A stretch of 64,000 nucleotides of DNA from JALEFZ01 sp964564415 (GCA_964564415.1 CAZMAV010000004.1:265041-329040), one strand, 5' to 3'; shown: positions 8,623 to 17,126, counted from the first letter of the stretch. Notes: generated by a model from the letters alone, not told the origin. Numbers and translations are program-made.

Positions 8623-8940
8623 AGTTCTTTTTGAATTCCTTCTCCCAGGATAAAAGGTTCTTTAACTCTTATCATCATCGCTCCTTTTTCAGACATATGA
8701 ATTATACTATGACCTGGCCTATTTAAAACTGTGATTACCACAAACCTTTTTGTCGATAGTATAAATAGCAAGGGTGAAGTTATGAACAAATTATTTCTGA
8801 TAAGCCCAACTGTAACATACCCATTTCTGCTAATCACCAAAGGCCCAAATGATTATTCCTCACTAAGGCTTTTAAAAGGTAAACCCATGGCGGATGCCAA
8901 AGAATGAAAATAATCATTATACTTGAAAAAAATATTCGGT
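8623..8940. other. Intergenic region between divergent genes
   Basis: About 318 bp between the RidA gene and the DUF5675-like gene, which are transcribed away from each other, so promoters for both should lie here. A 73-codon minus-strand ORF (8619-8840) has no recognisable features and overlaps the RidA start; I do not call it. No strong hairpin or repeat seen. Confidence 0.4.
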
Positions 8941-9546
8941 ATGTGGTCATTTTTAAAGCGTTGGTTTCCATTTCTCTTTCCCGAGGAGAAAGAGCAGCCC
9001 CAAACACCTATCAAAGACAGGGGCTTGAACCTGGATAAGGTGAAGCCAAAGCCTTCTACCGATTCTTCTACCCCGACAAAGCGCCTTGACGTGGAGGGCA
9101 AAAAGGTACTGCGTCTGTTGCGTACTGAATTTGGGGAAACTTACACAAAAGGGATTCTGGAATGGGAAGGGGAAAGCCTGGTCTATACCCTGGAGGGTCC
9201 CAGTCCTAGCCCTAACTATGCGGATCGGGGAGCCATTCGCGAAGGAGATTATTACCTGGAGTTAAGAAAAAGTGGTGGACCCCATACCAGCTATCATTTC
9301 AGATTTGGTGATTGGCACAAAGGCATGATACAGATCAAGGAAGCTCCCGGGCTTGATTATGCCTACTTTATGATGGGCAATGATGCTGAATTGAGTTACG
9401 GAAATATACTGGTGGGCATGAATTATCATCAGGAACATCTCCTTGATAGCGAGCCTGCCTACAGGAAACTCTATGAGCAAGTGATCCCAAACTTGGAAAA
9501 TAATGGAGAAGTTCTGATTTTACGCATTGAAGAAAAGCACAGTTGA
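8941..9546 (+). CDS. DUF5675-like protein
   Basis: 201 residues from the ATG at 8941; the longer frame starts at TTG 8923 and adds six residues. The N-terminus MWSFLKRWFPFLFPEEKEQ is amphipathic and membrane-seeking, followed by a Pro/Lys/Thr-rich linker to about residue 52. The core begins at KKVLRLLRTEFGETYTKG and runs through LVYTLEGPS, GAIREGDYYLEL and HFRFGDWHKGMIQI, a beta-rich pattern I associate with DUF5675 (often found near phage-like or secretion structures). No catalytic residues can be assigned. Its stop is followed by the feoAB regulatory region, which belongs to the next operon. Confidence 0.55.
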   Translation: MWSFLKRWFPFLFPEEKEQPQTPIKDRGLNLDKVKPKPSTDSSTPTKRLDVEGKKVLRLLRTEFGETYTKGILEWEGESLVYTLEGPSPSPNYADRGAIREGDYYLELRKSGGPHTSYHFRFGDWHKGMIQIKEAPGLDYAYFMMGNDAELSYGNILVGMNYHQEHLLDSEPAYRKLYEQVIPNLENNGEVLILRIEEKHS

Positions 9547-9569
9547 ACTACCCGCCTGACAGCATTGCA

Positions 9570-9617
9570 TACCTAATTTTAGGTACATAACAATCCTACT
9601 TTACCTAACAAAAGGTA
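9570..9617. promoter_or_regulatory. Tandem palindromic operators upstream of feoAB
   Basis: TACCTAATTTTAGGTA at 9570-9585 is a perfect palindrome with 7-bp arms. A second, less perfect copy, TACCTAACAAAAGGTA, lies at 9602-9617. The two start 32 bp apart, about three helical turns, on the same face of the DNA. The same arms recur at 54841-54862, upstream of a Cys-rich protein gene. Position upstream of feoAB suggests binding by an iron-responsive repressor of the Fur or DtxR class; which one is inference. Confidence 0.65.
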
Positions 9618-9689
9618 TTTTCTGCTATACAATCTTCTCTTAGTTTTGCCAAAAACTACTTAGAACTATTCTAAATAATGTTTTTGTAC

Positions 9690-9697
9690 TATATTTG
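9690..9697 (+). promoter_or_regulatory. Bacteroidota -7 promoter element for feoAB
   Basis: TATATTTG is an exact match to the TAnnTTTG -7 consensus of Bacteroidota. It sits 18 nt before the feoA ATG, giving a very short leader. No clear -33 TTTG at the standard spacing, which suits a regulated promoter. Confidence 0.6.
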
Positions 9698-9715
9698 TAG
9701 CCAGCTTGTTGATCT

Positions 9716-9982
9716 ATGTTAAATACTGCTCATCCACTTAGCCTAAAGACCTTGAATTGCCATGCTCTCTCCTCTTTAAAAATAGGAGAGAAAGGAGAGA
9801 TAGTTTCCATTGAAGGCGAGGATTTAAAGTTGGCTTTGTTGCAAATGGGGATCGGTGAGGGAGACCTTTGCACCTTCACTGGGGTAGCGCCTTTCAGGGA
9901 TCCGATTTCAATTATGGTCAACCGCACCAAAGTTACCATCAGGAAGAGGGATGCCGCGCGTATATGGATAAAGACGAAGTAA
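9716..9982 (+). CDS. feoA: FeoA, ferrous iron transport accessory protein
   Basis: 88 residues, ATG start. FeoA is a small cytosolic SH3-fold protein that works with FeoB. The family pattern is present: LKIGEKGEIVSIEG, LKLALLQMGIGEGD, and the strand pair PISIMVNRTKVTIRKRDA. A short N-terminal extension (MLNTAHPLSLKTLNCHALSS) precedes the SH3 core. The 3' end overlaps the feoB start by 19 bp in another frame, indicating translational coupling. Paired palindromes upstream indicate metal-dependent control. Confidence 0.9.
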   Translation: MLNTAHPLSLKTLNCHALSSLKIGEKGEIVSIEGEDLKLALLQMGIGEGDLCTFTGVAPFRDPISIMVNRTKVTIRKRDAARIWIKTK

Positions 9983-12135
9983 TTGTTAGACAGGGAAAGA
10001 AAGCCATTGCCCTTATTGGCAATCCTAACAGTGGGAAGACCACCCTTTTTAATGCTCTCAGTGGACTCAACCAGCGTGTGGGAAATTTCCCCGGTGTGAC
10101 GGTAGACCGCAAGAGTGCTGATCTCAAGATTTTTGGAGAATCTTTCAGGCTGATAGACCTTCCCGGTGCCAACAGCCTATATCCCCAGGCCAGTGATGAG
10201 ACCATCACGACTGACATCCTAAGAGATTCTTCTCATCCCGACCATCCGGATGCGGTCCTAGTCCTTGCAGATGCCACCCAGCTTCGCAGGGGGCTGATGC
10301 TTTGTATGCAGGTACTGGACCTAGGCTTTCCTGCGGTGCTGGCTATCAATATGATGGACCTCGCAGAAGCTGACGGCAGCCACCTCGATCTCGATAAGCT
10401 TTCAAAACTCTTGGGTATTCCTGTCATTGGGATCGCCGCCATTCAATCAAAGGGAATCAAGGATCTCAAGAAAGCCCTTCCCAATGCTCAAAAGAGCAAG
10501 GATACCTTCATGAATATTCCTCCGGGCTTTGTCCACGCCCTCAAGCCCTTGAAAGAAAGCTTGAAGACCACCTCCGATTACCTTGCCTACCAAACCCTCA
10601 TAGATCCCAGTTCTACTCCGGGCATAAGTTCGGAGGAAATAGAAAAAATAAGGCTTGGACTGATGCTGGAGCCACAAGCATTCAAGCAACTGGTATCTAA
10701 TGAGTTACTGGTCAGAATGGACCGTGCAGATACCTTCATACAGGAAGTCCTTATTCCTCCCCCCACCATCAGAGAGAGGCTCACCGAGCGCCTTGATCAA
10801 TGGCTGACCCATTCCATATGGGGCTATGTGGTGTTTCTTTCTTTACTCCTTTTGATCTTTCAGTCCATCTTCGTCTGGGCTACCTATCCTATGGACTGGA
10901 TCGAAATGGGCGTCGATGTATTCAAGGTATGGGTCGCGGATTCTTTGCCAGCACATTTTCTGACTGATCTGCTCACCGACGGCATCATCACCGGACTGGC
11001 GGGTATATTGGTCTTTATCCCTCAGATTGCCTTCCTCTTTTTCTTTATTTCTGTTCTGGAAGACTCGGGTTACATGGCCAGGGTGGTATTCATTATGGAT
11101 CGCATCATGAGGCCTTTCGGATTTAGCGGTCGCTCTGTGATTCCCCTCATGGGAGGCATGGCCTGTGCCATTCCGTCTATTATGATGACCCGCAGCATTG
11201 CCAACAAAAAGGAGCGGATCATCACCACCATGGTAACTCCCCTCATATCTTGTTCGGCACGGATTCCGGTCTACACCCTGCTCATTGCTATGTTTGTCCC
11301 CGCCGAAAAGGTCTTCGGTTTTGTAGACTTGAGGGGGCTGATCATGATGGGCATGTATTTTCTGGGCTTTCTGATGGCATTGATTGTAGCCTGGGTATTC
11401 AAGACCCTCCTCAAACACGATTCCAACAACCTGTTTGTGATGGAACTTCCTGCCTACAGGGTGCCAGGATGGCGTAATGTAGGACTTACCGTATGGCAAA
11501 AATCTCTGACCTTCGTTACGGAGGCAGGCAAAATCATCCTGGCTATCAGTATCGTACTTTGGTTCCTGGTCTCCTATGGCCCCAAAGAGGAGATGGCCAG
11601 CATCGATCAAAAATTTGAAGAAAGACAAGAGGAGGTAGACCGCCTGGATCGGGAGAAAATGGGTGAACTGCTACAGGCCAAGAACTCCGAGAAATTGAAT
11701 GCCTCTTATGCCGGAATCATGGGCAAATGGATAGAACCCGTCATTCGTCCCCTTGGATATGACTGGAAGATCGGGATCAGCCTGATCACTTCTTTTGCCG
11801 CCAGAGAAGTATTTGTAGGCACCATGAGCATTATTTACCAACAAGATGAGCCAGAGGGTCTGGAGGAAATGGAAGGAAAAGACGAAGGGCGGCTGGGTCT
11901 GGTAGAAAAAATGCAGAGGGAAAAAGACCCGGATACCGGTAAGCCCATTTATGACCTTGCGACAGTCCTTTCTCTTCTGGTATTTTATGCCTTTGCCATG
12001 CAATGTGTCAGTACCTTGGCCGTGACCCAAAAGGAAGCAGGGTGGCGATGGGCCCTTTTTATGCTTACTTATCTGACAGTGATCGCCTACTTGGCGGCCT
12101 GGGGCACCCACGCCATGGTCTCGGCCTGGCTTTGA
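9964..12135 (+). CDS. feoB: FeoB, ferrous iron transporter with N-terminal G domain
   Basis: 723 residues from the ATG at 9964, where MDKDEVIVRQGKKAIALIG leads straight into the P-loop; the longer frame is a readthrough of the feoA region. G motifs: GNPNSGKTT (G1, residues 19-27), T in GVTVDRK (G2), DLPGANSL (G3), NMMDLA (G4) and AAIQSKG (G5). The membrane part has two Gate modules with conserved Cys in GGMACAIPSIM and LISCSARIPVY. A charged insertion (EEMEGKDEGRLGLVEKMQRE) precedes the last two helices. It imports Fe(II) across the inner membrane. No feoC follows; the next gene has its own promoter. Confidence 0.96.
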   Translation: MDKDEVIVRQGKKAIALIGNPNSGKTTLFNALSGLNQRVGNFPGVTVDRKSADLKIFGESFRLIDLPGANSLYPQASDETITTDILRDSSHPDHPDAVLVLADATQLRRGLMLCMQVLDLGFPAVLAINMMDLAEADGSHLDLDKLSKLLGIPVIGIAAIQSKGIKDLKKALPNAQKSKDTFMNIPPGFVHALKPLKESLKTTSDYLAYQTLIDPSSTPGISSEEIEKIRLGLMLEPQAFKQLVSNELLVRMDRADTFIQEVLIPPPTIRERLTERLDQWLTHSIWGYVVFLSLLLLIFQSIFVWATYPMDWIEMGVDVFKVWVADSLPAHFLTDLLTDGIITGLAGILVFIPQIAFLFFFISVLEDSGYMARVVFIMDRIMRPFGFSGRSVIPLMGGMACAIPSIMMTRSIANKKERIITTMVTPLISCSARIPVYTLLIAMFVPAEKVFGFVDLRGLIMMGMYFLGFLMALIVAWVFKTLLKHDSNNLFVMELPAYRVPGWRNVGLTVWQKSLTFVTEAGKIILAISIVLWFLVSYGPKEEMASIDQKFEERQEEVDRLDREKMGELLQAKNSEKLNASYAGIMGKWIEPVIRPLGYDWKIGISLITSFAAREVFVGTMSIIYQQDEPEGLEEMEGKDEGRLGLVEKMQREKDPDTGKPIYDLATVLSLLVFYAFAMQCVSTLAVTQKEAGWRWALFMLTYLTVIAYLAAWGTHAMVSAWL

Positions 12136-12179
12136 CGGTAGCCTGGGCTCCCCAGAGATGATTTACCTATTTTTACCTA

Positions 12180-12208
12180 TTTGCCCCTGCTTTTTTGTCC
12201 TATATTTG
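12180..12208 (+). promoter_or_regulatory. Bacteroidota-type promoter for the lipoprotein-wcaJ pair
   Basis: TTTG at 12180-12183 and TATATTTG at 12201-12208, separated by 17 bp, close to the TTTG-N19-TAnnTTTG consensus. The ATG is 22 nt downstream. It begins about 45 bp after the feoB stop, so this pair is transcribed separately. Confidence 0.5.
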
Positions 12209-12230
12209 TAGGATAATTCAGGCTCTTGCT

Positions 12231-13124
12231 ATGAAGTGTCTTTCATTTTTATCCTCCATATTTTTGCTTCTCTACCTGGGAGGCTGCCTGCCCGGGGATG
12301 AACCCGGACTTCCCATTTACCTGCACCTTAAATCCGCCAAGGTGAAGCTGGGGGAGGGAAATTTCACCTCCAGCATAGCCATCAAGGACTTCTGGATGAG
12401 CCATAATGCAAATGACCTGGGGGTACACCGCATCCCCAGGATCATTCCACTCATCCCCGAAGAAGGCGAAAATACGGTATTCCTTTCGGGTGGGGTCTTC
12501 GAAAACGGGCTTTCCGCCTTTCGCCTCCCCTACCCCTTCCTTCGCAATGAAGCGATAAAGATCGAGGCAGAGCCCCTGGATACTATTGTCATCAGTCCTA
12601 CCTTCGAATACCTTGATGCTGATACTGTCATTAAGATCGCTTTTGAAGAAAATTTCGAGACCGCTTCCAATCGCTTTACCAACCTCAACGCTGGTCCGCG
12701 GGTCACCAGCATGATAAAATCTCCTGAAGCCGCTTTTCAGGGTAATCTGGGAGGAAAGGTGAGCTTTTCCCCCAGCGCATACGAATTCGAAGCCATCGGA
12801 AGCCCCTCCATCCGCCTTCCTCAAATTGGAGGCAATGATATTTGGATGGAAATCACCTATAAGAATAACATTCCCTTTACCACAGGACTGTTCTACACCG
12901 TGCCCGGCACCGGAGAAACCGGCGATTTGGATTCCGGGGTATTTTTCAATTCCGACAATGAGTGGGCCACCGCTTACATCCACGTCAACCAGCAAGTTCG
13001 CTCTATAATTGGGACTGCCCTCTTCACCCCTTATATTCGTGCCAGCAGCCAGTTTCCCGATTCGGACTCCATCGCGGCTGGAACACTGCTGTTGGACAAT
13101 ATTCGAATCCTGCACTTTCGCTGA
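12231..13124 (+). CDS. Exported lipoprotein of unknown function
   Basis: 297 residues from the ATG at 12231; an upstream TTG would spoil the signal peptide. The signal sequence MKCLSFLSSIFLLLYLGGC has a lipobox ending at Cys19. Acidic residues follow the Cys (LPGDEPG), a common surface/outer-membrane export context in Bacteroidota. The mature part is beta-rich with segments such as GENTVFLSGGVFENGL and AYIHVNQQVRSIIG, perhaps a jelly-roll. Its TGA overlaps the ATG of the sugar transferase (TGATG), so the two are translationally coupled. That suggests a role linked to surface glycan assembly or attachment, which is inference. Confidence 0.75.
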   Translation: MKCLSFLSSIFLLLYLGGCLPGDEPGLPIYLHLKSAKVKLGEGNFTSSIAIKDFWMSHNANDLGVHRIPRIIPLIPEEGENTVFLSGGVFENGLSAFRLPYPFLRNEAIKIEAEPLDTIVISPTFEYLDADTVIKIAFEENFETASNRFTNLNAGPRVTSMIKSPEAAFQGNLGGKVSFSPSAYEFEAIGSPSIRLPQIGGNDIWMEITYKNNIPFTTGLFYTVPGTGETGDLDSGVFFNSDNEWATAYIHVNQQVRSIIGTALFTPYIRASSQFPDSDSIAAGTLLLDNIRILHFR

Positions 13125-14542
13125 TGAACAAAAAGCAGGTCCAGAGCCTCATCTATTTCATTGCTGACTTTGTAGTATCCTACATGGTATGGCTCTCCTT
13201 TGCTTATTTTCGAAGGGAAACCCTGGAGGGATACGGCTACCTGGATGCCCAACAATTTATCAACGCTACCGTCATCGCCATTTATTGGAGCATTCTTTAT
13301 GCCACCGCAGGGCTTTACTCCAATCCTTTTCGTCGCTCCCGCCTCCAGGAGTTTGTCCAGGTCTTCAAATACTCCCTGGTGGGAGTAGTAATTATCTTTT
13401 TCCTCATCTTTCTGGATGATCCTGTCCCTCCCATCAATCCCAATCAAAAACCCTCTCGTCAGCGCATGCTCCTGCTCATCTACATGGGGCTGCAGTTTGG
13501 CACCATTGCCCTGATCCGACTGAGCATTACCTCCATTACCAACCTCAGGGTAAGGCAGCGCAAACTCGGATTTCCCACCCTCATCGTAGGTAACCGGGAG
13601 TCTGCCTGGAGGATCTTCGAAGAATTGGAAAACTCGCGGCGATCCCTGGGATATAAGTTTTTGGGTTTTATCACTCCCAATGGTGTGGCCCCCAAGCACA
13701 GTTTCGACGGCGTCCTCCCCCACTATGGAAAAATTAATCAATTGGAAAAAATCATAAAGGAGGAGAGAATCGAAGAAGTCATCATCGCCCTGGAAAAAGA
13801 CGAAATAGACCAGGTAACACGTGTCATAGACCAGTGTGAGGAAACCTCGGTCCAGCTCAAGGTGGTGCCTGGGGTCTACGACTTCATTTATGGAAGTGTA
13901 CAGGTTTCCCATATTCTTGGAGAACCCCTAATTGAAATTTTTCCTCAGGTCATGAATCCCTGGCAGCGGGTAGGAAAAAGAATCTTTGACATATTTACTT
14001 CACTCTTCGCCCTTACCATCCTCTTTCCTCTTTACCTCATCATTGCCATTCTGGTGAAATTGGACTCCAGAGGCCCTGTATTTTTTATCCAGGAAAGGAT
14101 AGGTAAAAAGGGTAAGCCCTTTAAGATCATCAAGTTTAGGTCCATGTACCTGGATGCGGAAAAGGGCGGTCCGGCGCTCTCCAGCGATCACGACGACAGG
14201 ATCACACCCGTGGGATATTGGCTGAGAAAACTAAGGTTGGACGAGCTTCCTCAATTTTGGAACGTACTGAGGGGAGAAATGTCAGTAGTGGGCCCCCGTC
14301 CCGAACGGCAATACTACATCGATAAGATCGTGAAGGTAGCTCCCCACTATCGCTCCCTCCACAAGGTAAAGCCCGGCATCACCTCATGGGGGCAGGTCAA
14401 ATACGGCTATGCTTCCTCCGTGGAAGAAATGGTGGAAAGGCTGAAGTTCGACATCCTCTACATCGAAAATATTTCCCTTCTCCTGGATTTGAAAATTCTG
14501 CTCTACACCATCATCGTCATCGCCGAAGGTAGGGGAAAGTAA
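13124..14542 (+). CDS. Undecaprenyl-phosphate sugar phosphotransferase (WcaJ/WbaP type)
   Basis: 472 residues from the ATG at 13124. Four to five N-terminal membrane helices (about residues 8-160) are followed by a nucleotide/CoA-binding-like Rossmann domain (TLIVGNRESAWRIFEEL), another helix near 290, and the PF02397 catalytic domain. That domain shows FKIIKFRSMYLDAE, LRLDELPQFWNVLRGEMS, VVGPRPERQYY and VKPGITSWGQVKYGY. These enzymes load the first sugar-phosphate of a repeat unit onto undecaprenyl phosphate at the inner membrane. It starts inside the stop of the lipoprotein gene. The flippase at 5682 and manC at 46398 could serve the same glycan, but they are not linked in one operon. Confidence 0.92.
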   Translation: MNKKQVQSLIYFIADFVVSYMVWLSFAYFRRETLEGYGYLDAQQFINATVIAIYWSILYATAGLYSNPFRRSRLQEFVQVFKYSLVGVVIIFFLIFLDDPVPPINPNQKPSRQRMLLLIYMGLQFGTIALIRLSITSITNLRVRQRKLGFPTLIVGNRESAWRIFEELENSRRSLGYKFLGFITPNGVAPKHSFDGVLPHYGKINQLEKIIKEERIEEVIIALEKDEIDQVTRVIDQCEETSVQLKVVPGVYDFIYGSVQVSHILGEPLIEIFPQVMNPWQRVGKRIFDIFTSLFALTILFPLYLIIAILVKLDSRGPVFFIQERIGKKGKPFKIIKFRSMYLDAEKGGPALSSDHDDRITPVGYWLRKLRLDELPQFWNVLRGEMSVVGPRPERQYYIDKIVKVAPHYRSLHKVKPGITSWGQVKYGYASSVEEMVERLKFDILYIENISLLLDLKILLYTIIVIAEGRGK

Positions 14543-14589
14543 AAAGGGATACTCCCTTCCGGAAGCATCCCAACTGTAAAGACGAAAAA

Positions 14590-14963
14590 TTAAAATTCTA
14601 TTCCCTCTTCAACGTCTGGATACAACTCCTTGAAATTTTCCAGTTTCCGATCTATGATCTTTTTTTGTTCCAATACTGAAAGTGTATAGGGTCAGATTTT
14701 TTTCAGCTTCTCCTGGCTCATGCTCATGTAGGGCAGCCAGCGATCCGGTCTTCCTCCCCTCATTTCCATGAACTCCGCAAGCCCTTTTGTCCCTCGATCT
14801 ACATAGAGTTTTTGAAGGATTTCGATCCGCTTCAGGCTATTTTCTGTTTTTTGACATTCGTCATAAGCCTCCCAAAAGTGAAGGATATCTTCGGTATGGA
14901 CCTAATAATGGGCAAAAAGCCCGGGGTAAGTATTAGAATGATGAAAAAAGCTAGACTTTTCAT
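14590..14963 (-). pseudogene. Broken DUF2268-like (predicted Zn-protease) gene
   Basis: Reading from the ATG at 14963, MKSLAFFIILILTPGF is a signal peptide, but the frame then runs into unrelated codons. Shifting frame near 14900-14910 gives VHTEDILHFWEAYDE, then LYVDRGTKGLAEFMEMRG, the start of the mature region of DUF2268-type proteins. An in-frame TGA at 14692-14694 interrupts it, after which the same frame continues as KKIIDRKLENFKELYPDVEE and stops at 14590. The expected C-terminal part, including the HExxH zinc site, is absent. So one frameshift, one nonsense codon and a 3' truncation are visible. Family assignment comes from memory of the N-terminal motif; the disruption is read directly. 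Confidence 0.7.
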
Positions 14964-14999
14964 GATAGGTAGTGATTGAATTTTCTTTTATCATACAAT

Positions 15000-15089
15000 T
15001 AAGTAGTCTCGCAATTTCATTTCGGAATTCCTTGACTTCAGAAAAAATTGTCTTCAAATAATACCGAATTCAATATGCTCGACTACTTA
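15000..15089. repeat. MITE-like palindromic element, long copy
   Basis: Terminal arms at 15000-15025 and 15064-15089 are imperfect inverted repeats (20 of 26 positions), beginning TAAGTAGTC and ending GACTACTTA, around a 38-bp AT-rich centre. A shorter copy lies at 21256-21306 and shares the exact 22-mer core of the left arm (TAGTCTCGCAATTTCATTTC plus GG). No ORF inside. The element sits 36 bp upstream of the broken DUF2268-like gene start. Nothing is seen between its right end and 15217. Confidence 0.7.
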
Positions 15090-15217
15090 GGATAAAGGCA
15101 AAAAGCAGGTTATAGCGAAAAGTCAGGGAAATGTGTGATCGTGTGGGAGAATGTAAAAAAATACCATCCCCACTTCGATGGAGATGGCATGTATGAGGTA
15201 AAACATAAAATCTGCCT

Positions 15218-16225
15218 CTAGCGGGGAGGAAGGTAGCCCTGTTGTATGGCTTCAGCAGAAAAACCTTCCATTTTTCCATAGCGATGGATATGAACATCCA
15301 CAGGAAGGGGATTCATGGTACCAGCAAGGCCTTCGATGTGGTGAATTCCCTTCTTGAGTAAGACAGTTTCGTCGGGTTGATTGGCGGGTTGATGCCAGGC
15401 CGGAACGATGAGGAGGATGGAGATTTCGGGATACTGGACTCTCCATCTGCCAATGTATCCATCGGCCCGATCCATGGTTTCTTTCAAAAAGGGGGGATCC
15501 AGACACCAATGTCCCGGATTTTGAGGTTTTTCGAGCAGGAAGAAGCTTCCCCCACTACCAAAAATACCATCGGTGTCCTCAAATAGGCTGTAAAACTGGG
15601 CCTCCTTCTTGCCCAGGAGTCGGGCATTAAAGGGGGAAGCAAAGCCTTCGTTGCGAACTCCCCATTTGTAAAAATCGTCATATACTACCTGAGCAGGACC
15701 GATATGACGGGTTTCAGAGTAAATGGAAGCGTAGCGCAGCGAAGCCCTCAATACGGCCATGAGTGCCTTATCCTTGCCTTCTTTTTCGCTCACAAAGTGA
15801 AAGGCCTTGTCGATGTAGGCATTCCTTTTTACAGAAAAATCTCCCATTCGAATGTATTCTTCATCCATTTCCATCTGAGGGATGTCCTGAAGGGGCATGG
15901 AAAGCTCTTTTTGTGAAACTTCTTCGTCCAACACATCCTTGCAAAGTTCTACGATTTCGGTATTTACATCATCCATGCCTACACATTCGAAGCCATAGGC
16001 CAGGTAATCCATGCTCATCAGTTTGAAAATATCCTTTTCCCTGTCATCCAGGTCTAGGAGAATTTTCATGATGGCGTTTTCCAGGCCGGCTTTGATTTTG
16101 GCTTTTTGATAGCTACCCTTGAACACTTCGCTCTCCAAACGGTCGAGGATGAGGAGACTTCGCTTCCATGCATAGTATTCCTGAAAAACTTGGAGGCTGG
16201 CTTTTTCTAGTAGAGTGGTGGTCAT
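15218..16225 (-). CDS. PCIF1-like N6-adenine methyltransferase homologue
   Basis: 335 residues, ATG start. Residues 1-170 are helical. Residues 191-260 match the catalytic domain of eukaryotic PCIF1 (cap-adjacent m6Am methyltransferase): EGFASPFNAR (193-202), FEDTDGIFGSGGSF (215-228), then DPPFLKETMDRA (243 on). In PCIF1 I recall FASPLN, FPDTDG-FGS-G and NPPF in the same order and spacing. DPPF is a legal variant of the (D/N/S)PP(Y/F/W) motif of amino-methyltransferases. IVPAWHQP near 278 corresponds to the FIPEW strand. The WW domain of animal PCIF1 is missing. It is monocistronic beside a MITE and a pseudogene. The substrate (RNA, DNA or another) is unknown, and no bacterial member is known to me as characterised. 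Confidence 0.7.
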   Translation of the reverse strand: MTTTLLEKASLQVFQEYYAWKRSLLILDRLESEVFKGSYQKAKIKAGLENAIMKILLDLDDREKDIFKLMSMDYLAYGFECVGMDDVNTEIVELCKDVLDEEVSQKELSMPLQDIPQMEMDEEYIRMGDFSVKRNAYIDKAFHFVSEKEGKDKALMAVLRASLRYASIYSETRHIGPAQVVYDDFYKWGVRNEGFASPFNARLLGKKEAQFYSLFEDTDGIFGSGGSFFLLEKPQNPGHWCLDPPFLKETMDRADGYIGRWRVQYPEISILLIVPAWHQPANQPDETVLLKKGIHHIEGLAGTMNPLPVDVHIHRYGKMEGFSAEAIQQGYLPPR

Positions 16226-16314
16226 GAAATCGGTCTTTCGTTGATGAATTATCCCCTACCCCAGTCCATTGGGTCCAAGGGGGAAGGAAAGGGGAAGTGT
16301 TTACTTATTTAGAA

Positions 16315-16362
16315 CCAAACAAACAAACCATGACCACTGGCTATTGTTCCCTGTTTGTTTGG
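16315..16362. repeat. Inverted repeat between divergent genes
   Basis: CCAAACAAAC at 16315-16324 and GTTTGTTTGG at 16353-16362 form a perfect 10-bp stem with a 28-nt loop. It lies between the divergent methyltransferase and PagL-like genes, where both promoters should be. Could be an operator or a structured leader. Confidence 0.45.
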
Positions 16363-16478
16363 CATTCTCTTTTCACCTTTCCAGTGTAGGAGGCAATTTT
16401 CTACCAGGTGGATGCATTATTTACATATCTTATGCAAGATAAGTCGGGTTTTAAGTAGGCTGGTAAAAACATCAAATC

Positions 16479-17126
16479 ATGAAAGGCATCTTCACTTCCC
16501 TATTGCTCCTCTTCTTTATATCGTTTTCTGCTCTCCATGCGCAGTTTAACCCCCTGGGCGGGGATAACCCTCTCCAACTGGACGGTCAGAGGGGCTATCT
16601 GATTATGACGGCGGGAGGCTTGGCTTCCTTCTTTGCCTCTAAATTTTCCTCCTTCCGCACCGAAGATTACCTCTACACCCAACACGGCTGGTACACCGAC
16701 GGTTTTACCGAGACAGACAACCAAATCTTTTTCCATGGGGTGGGACTGGAAAAGCGACTGGCCCACTGGTTTGGAATTGGGGTTGAACTTCAAATCCAGC
16801 ATATCTACGGTTCGGATTATGCAAATCTGGGGGGAGGATTGATGACTTCTTATCGTTGGTTGGCGTTTGGCAGGAAACAATTAAGCCCATACTTTGAATA
16901 TGGGGCTGGTATTTTCAACGGGATAAGAGAATTTCCGGAGGAGGGAACCCGCTTCACCTTTCGCCTTGTCTATAAAATTGGCCTGGAGCTTACAACAGAG
17001 AGGGGAAATAAGATTCGGGTGGCTTATGGACACATTCACCAGTCCAATAATGACCTCTTTGATGTAAACCCCGGCTATGATGGCAATGGAATAAGCCTGA
17101 GTTACAGTGCTTTATTGGATCGTTGA
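16479..17126 (+). CDS. Acyloxyacyl hydrolase, PagL-like lipid A 3-O-deacylase
   Basis: 215 residues, ATG start. The signal peptide is MKGIFTSLLLLFFISFSALHAQ. The mature part has alternating aromatic strands typical of an eight-stranded barrel. The C-terminal block GHIHQSNNDLFDVNPGYDGN resembles the catalytic region of the PagL family, where His and Ser in an H-x-S-N pattern and a downstream N-x-G are conserved; here His and Ser lie in IHQSN. Such enzymes sit in the outer membrane and remove a fatty acyl chain from lipid A. Divergent from the methyltransferase gene. A generic porin-like barrel is the alternative. Confidence 0.65.
   Translation: MKGIFTSLLLLFFISFSALHAQFNPLGGDNPLQLDGQRGYLIMTAGGLASFFASKFSSFRTEDYLYTQHGWYTDGFTETDNQIFFHGVGLEKRLAHWFGIGVELQIQHIYGSDYANLGGGLMTSYRWLAFGRKQLSPYFEYGAGIFNGIREFPEEGTRFTFRLVYKIGLELTTERGNKIRVAYGHIHQSNNDLFDVNPGYDGNGISLSYSALLDR

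Noticed and set aside
8619..8840. 73-codon minus-strand ORF upstream of the RidA gene
   Set aside because: No motif, and it covers the promoter space of two divergent genes.
10843..11628. 261-codon minus-strand ORF inside feoB
   Set aside because: Antisense to conserved transmembrane helices of feoB; rich in His/Gln/Asp as expected of a shadow frame.
15070..15297. 75-codon minus-strand ORF downstream of the PCIF1-like gene
   Set aside because: It overlaps the end of the methyltransferase gene in another frame and runs into the MITE-like element; composition is not coding-like.
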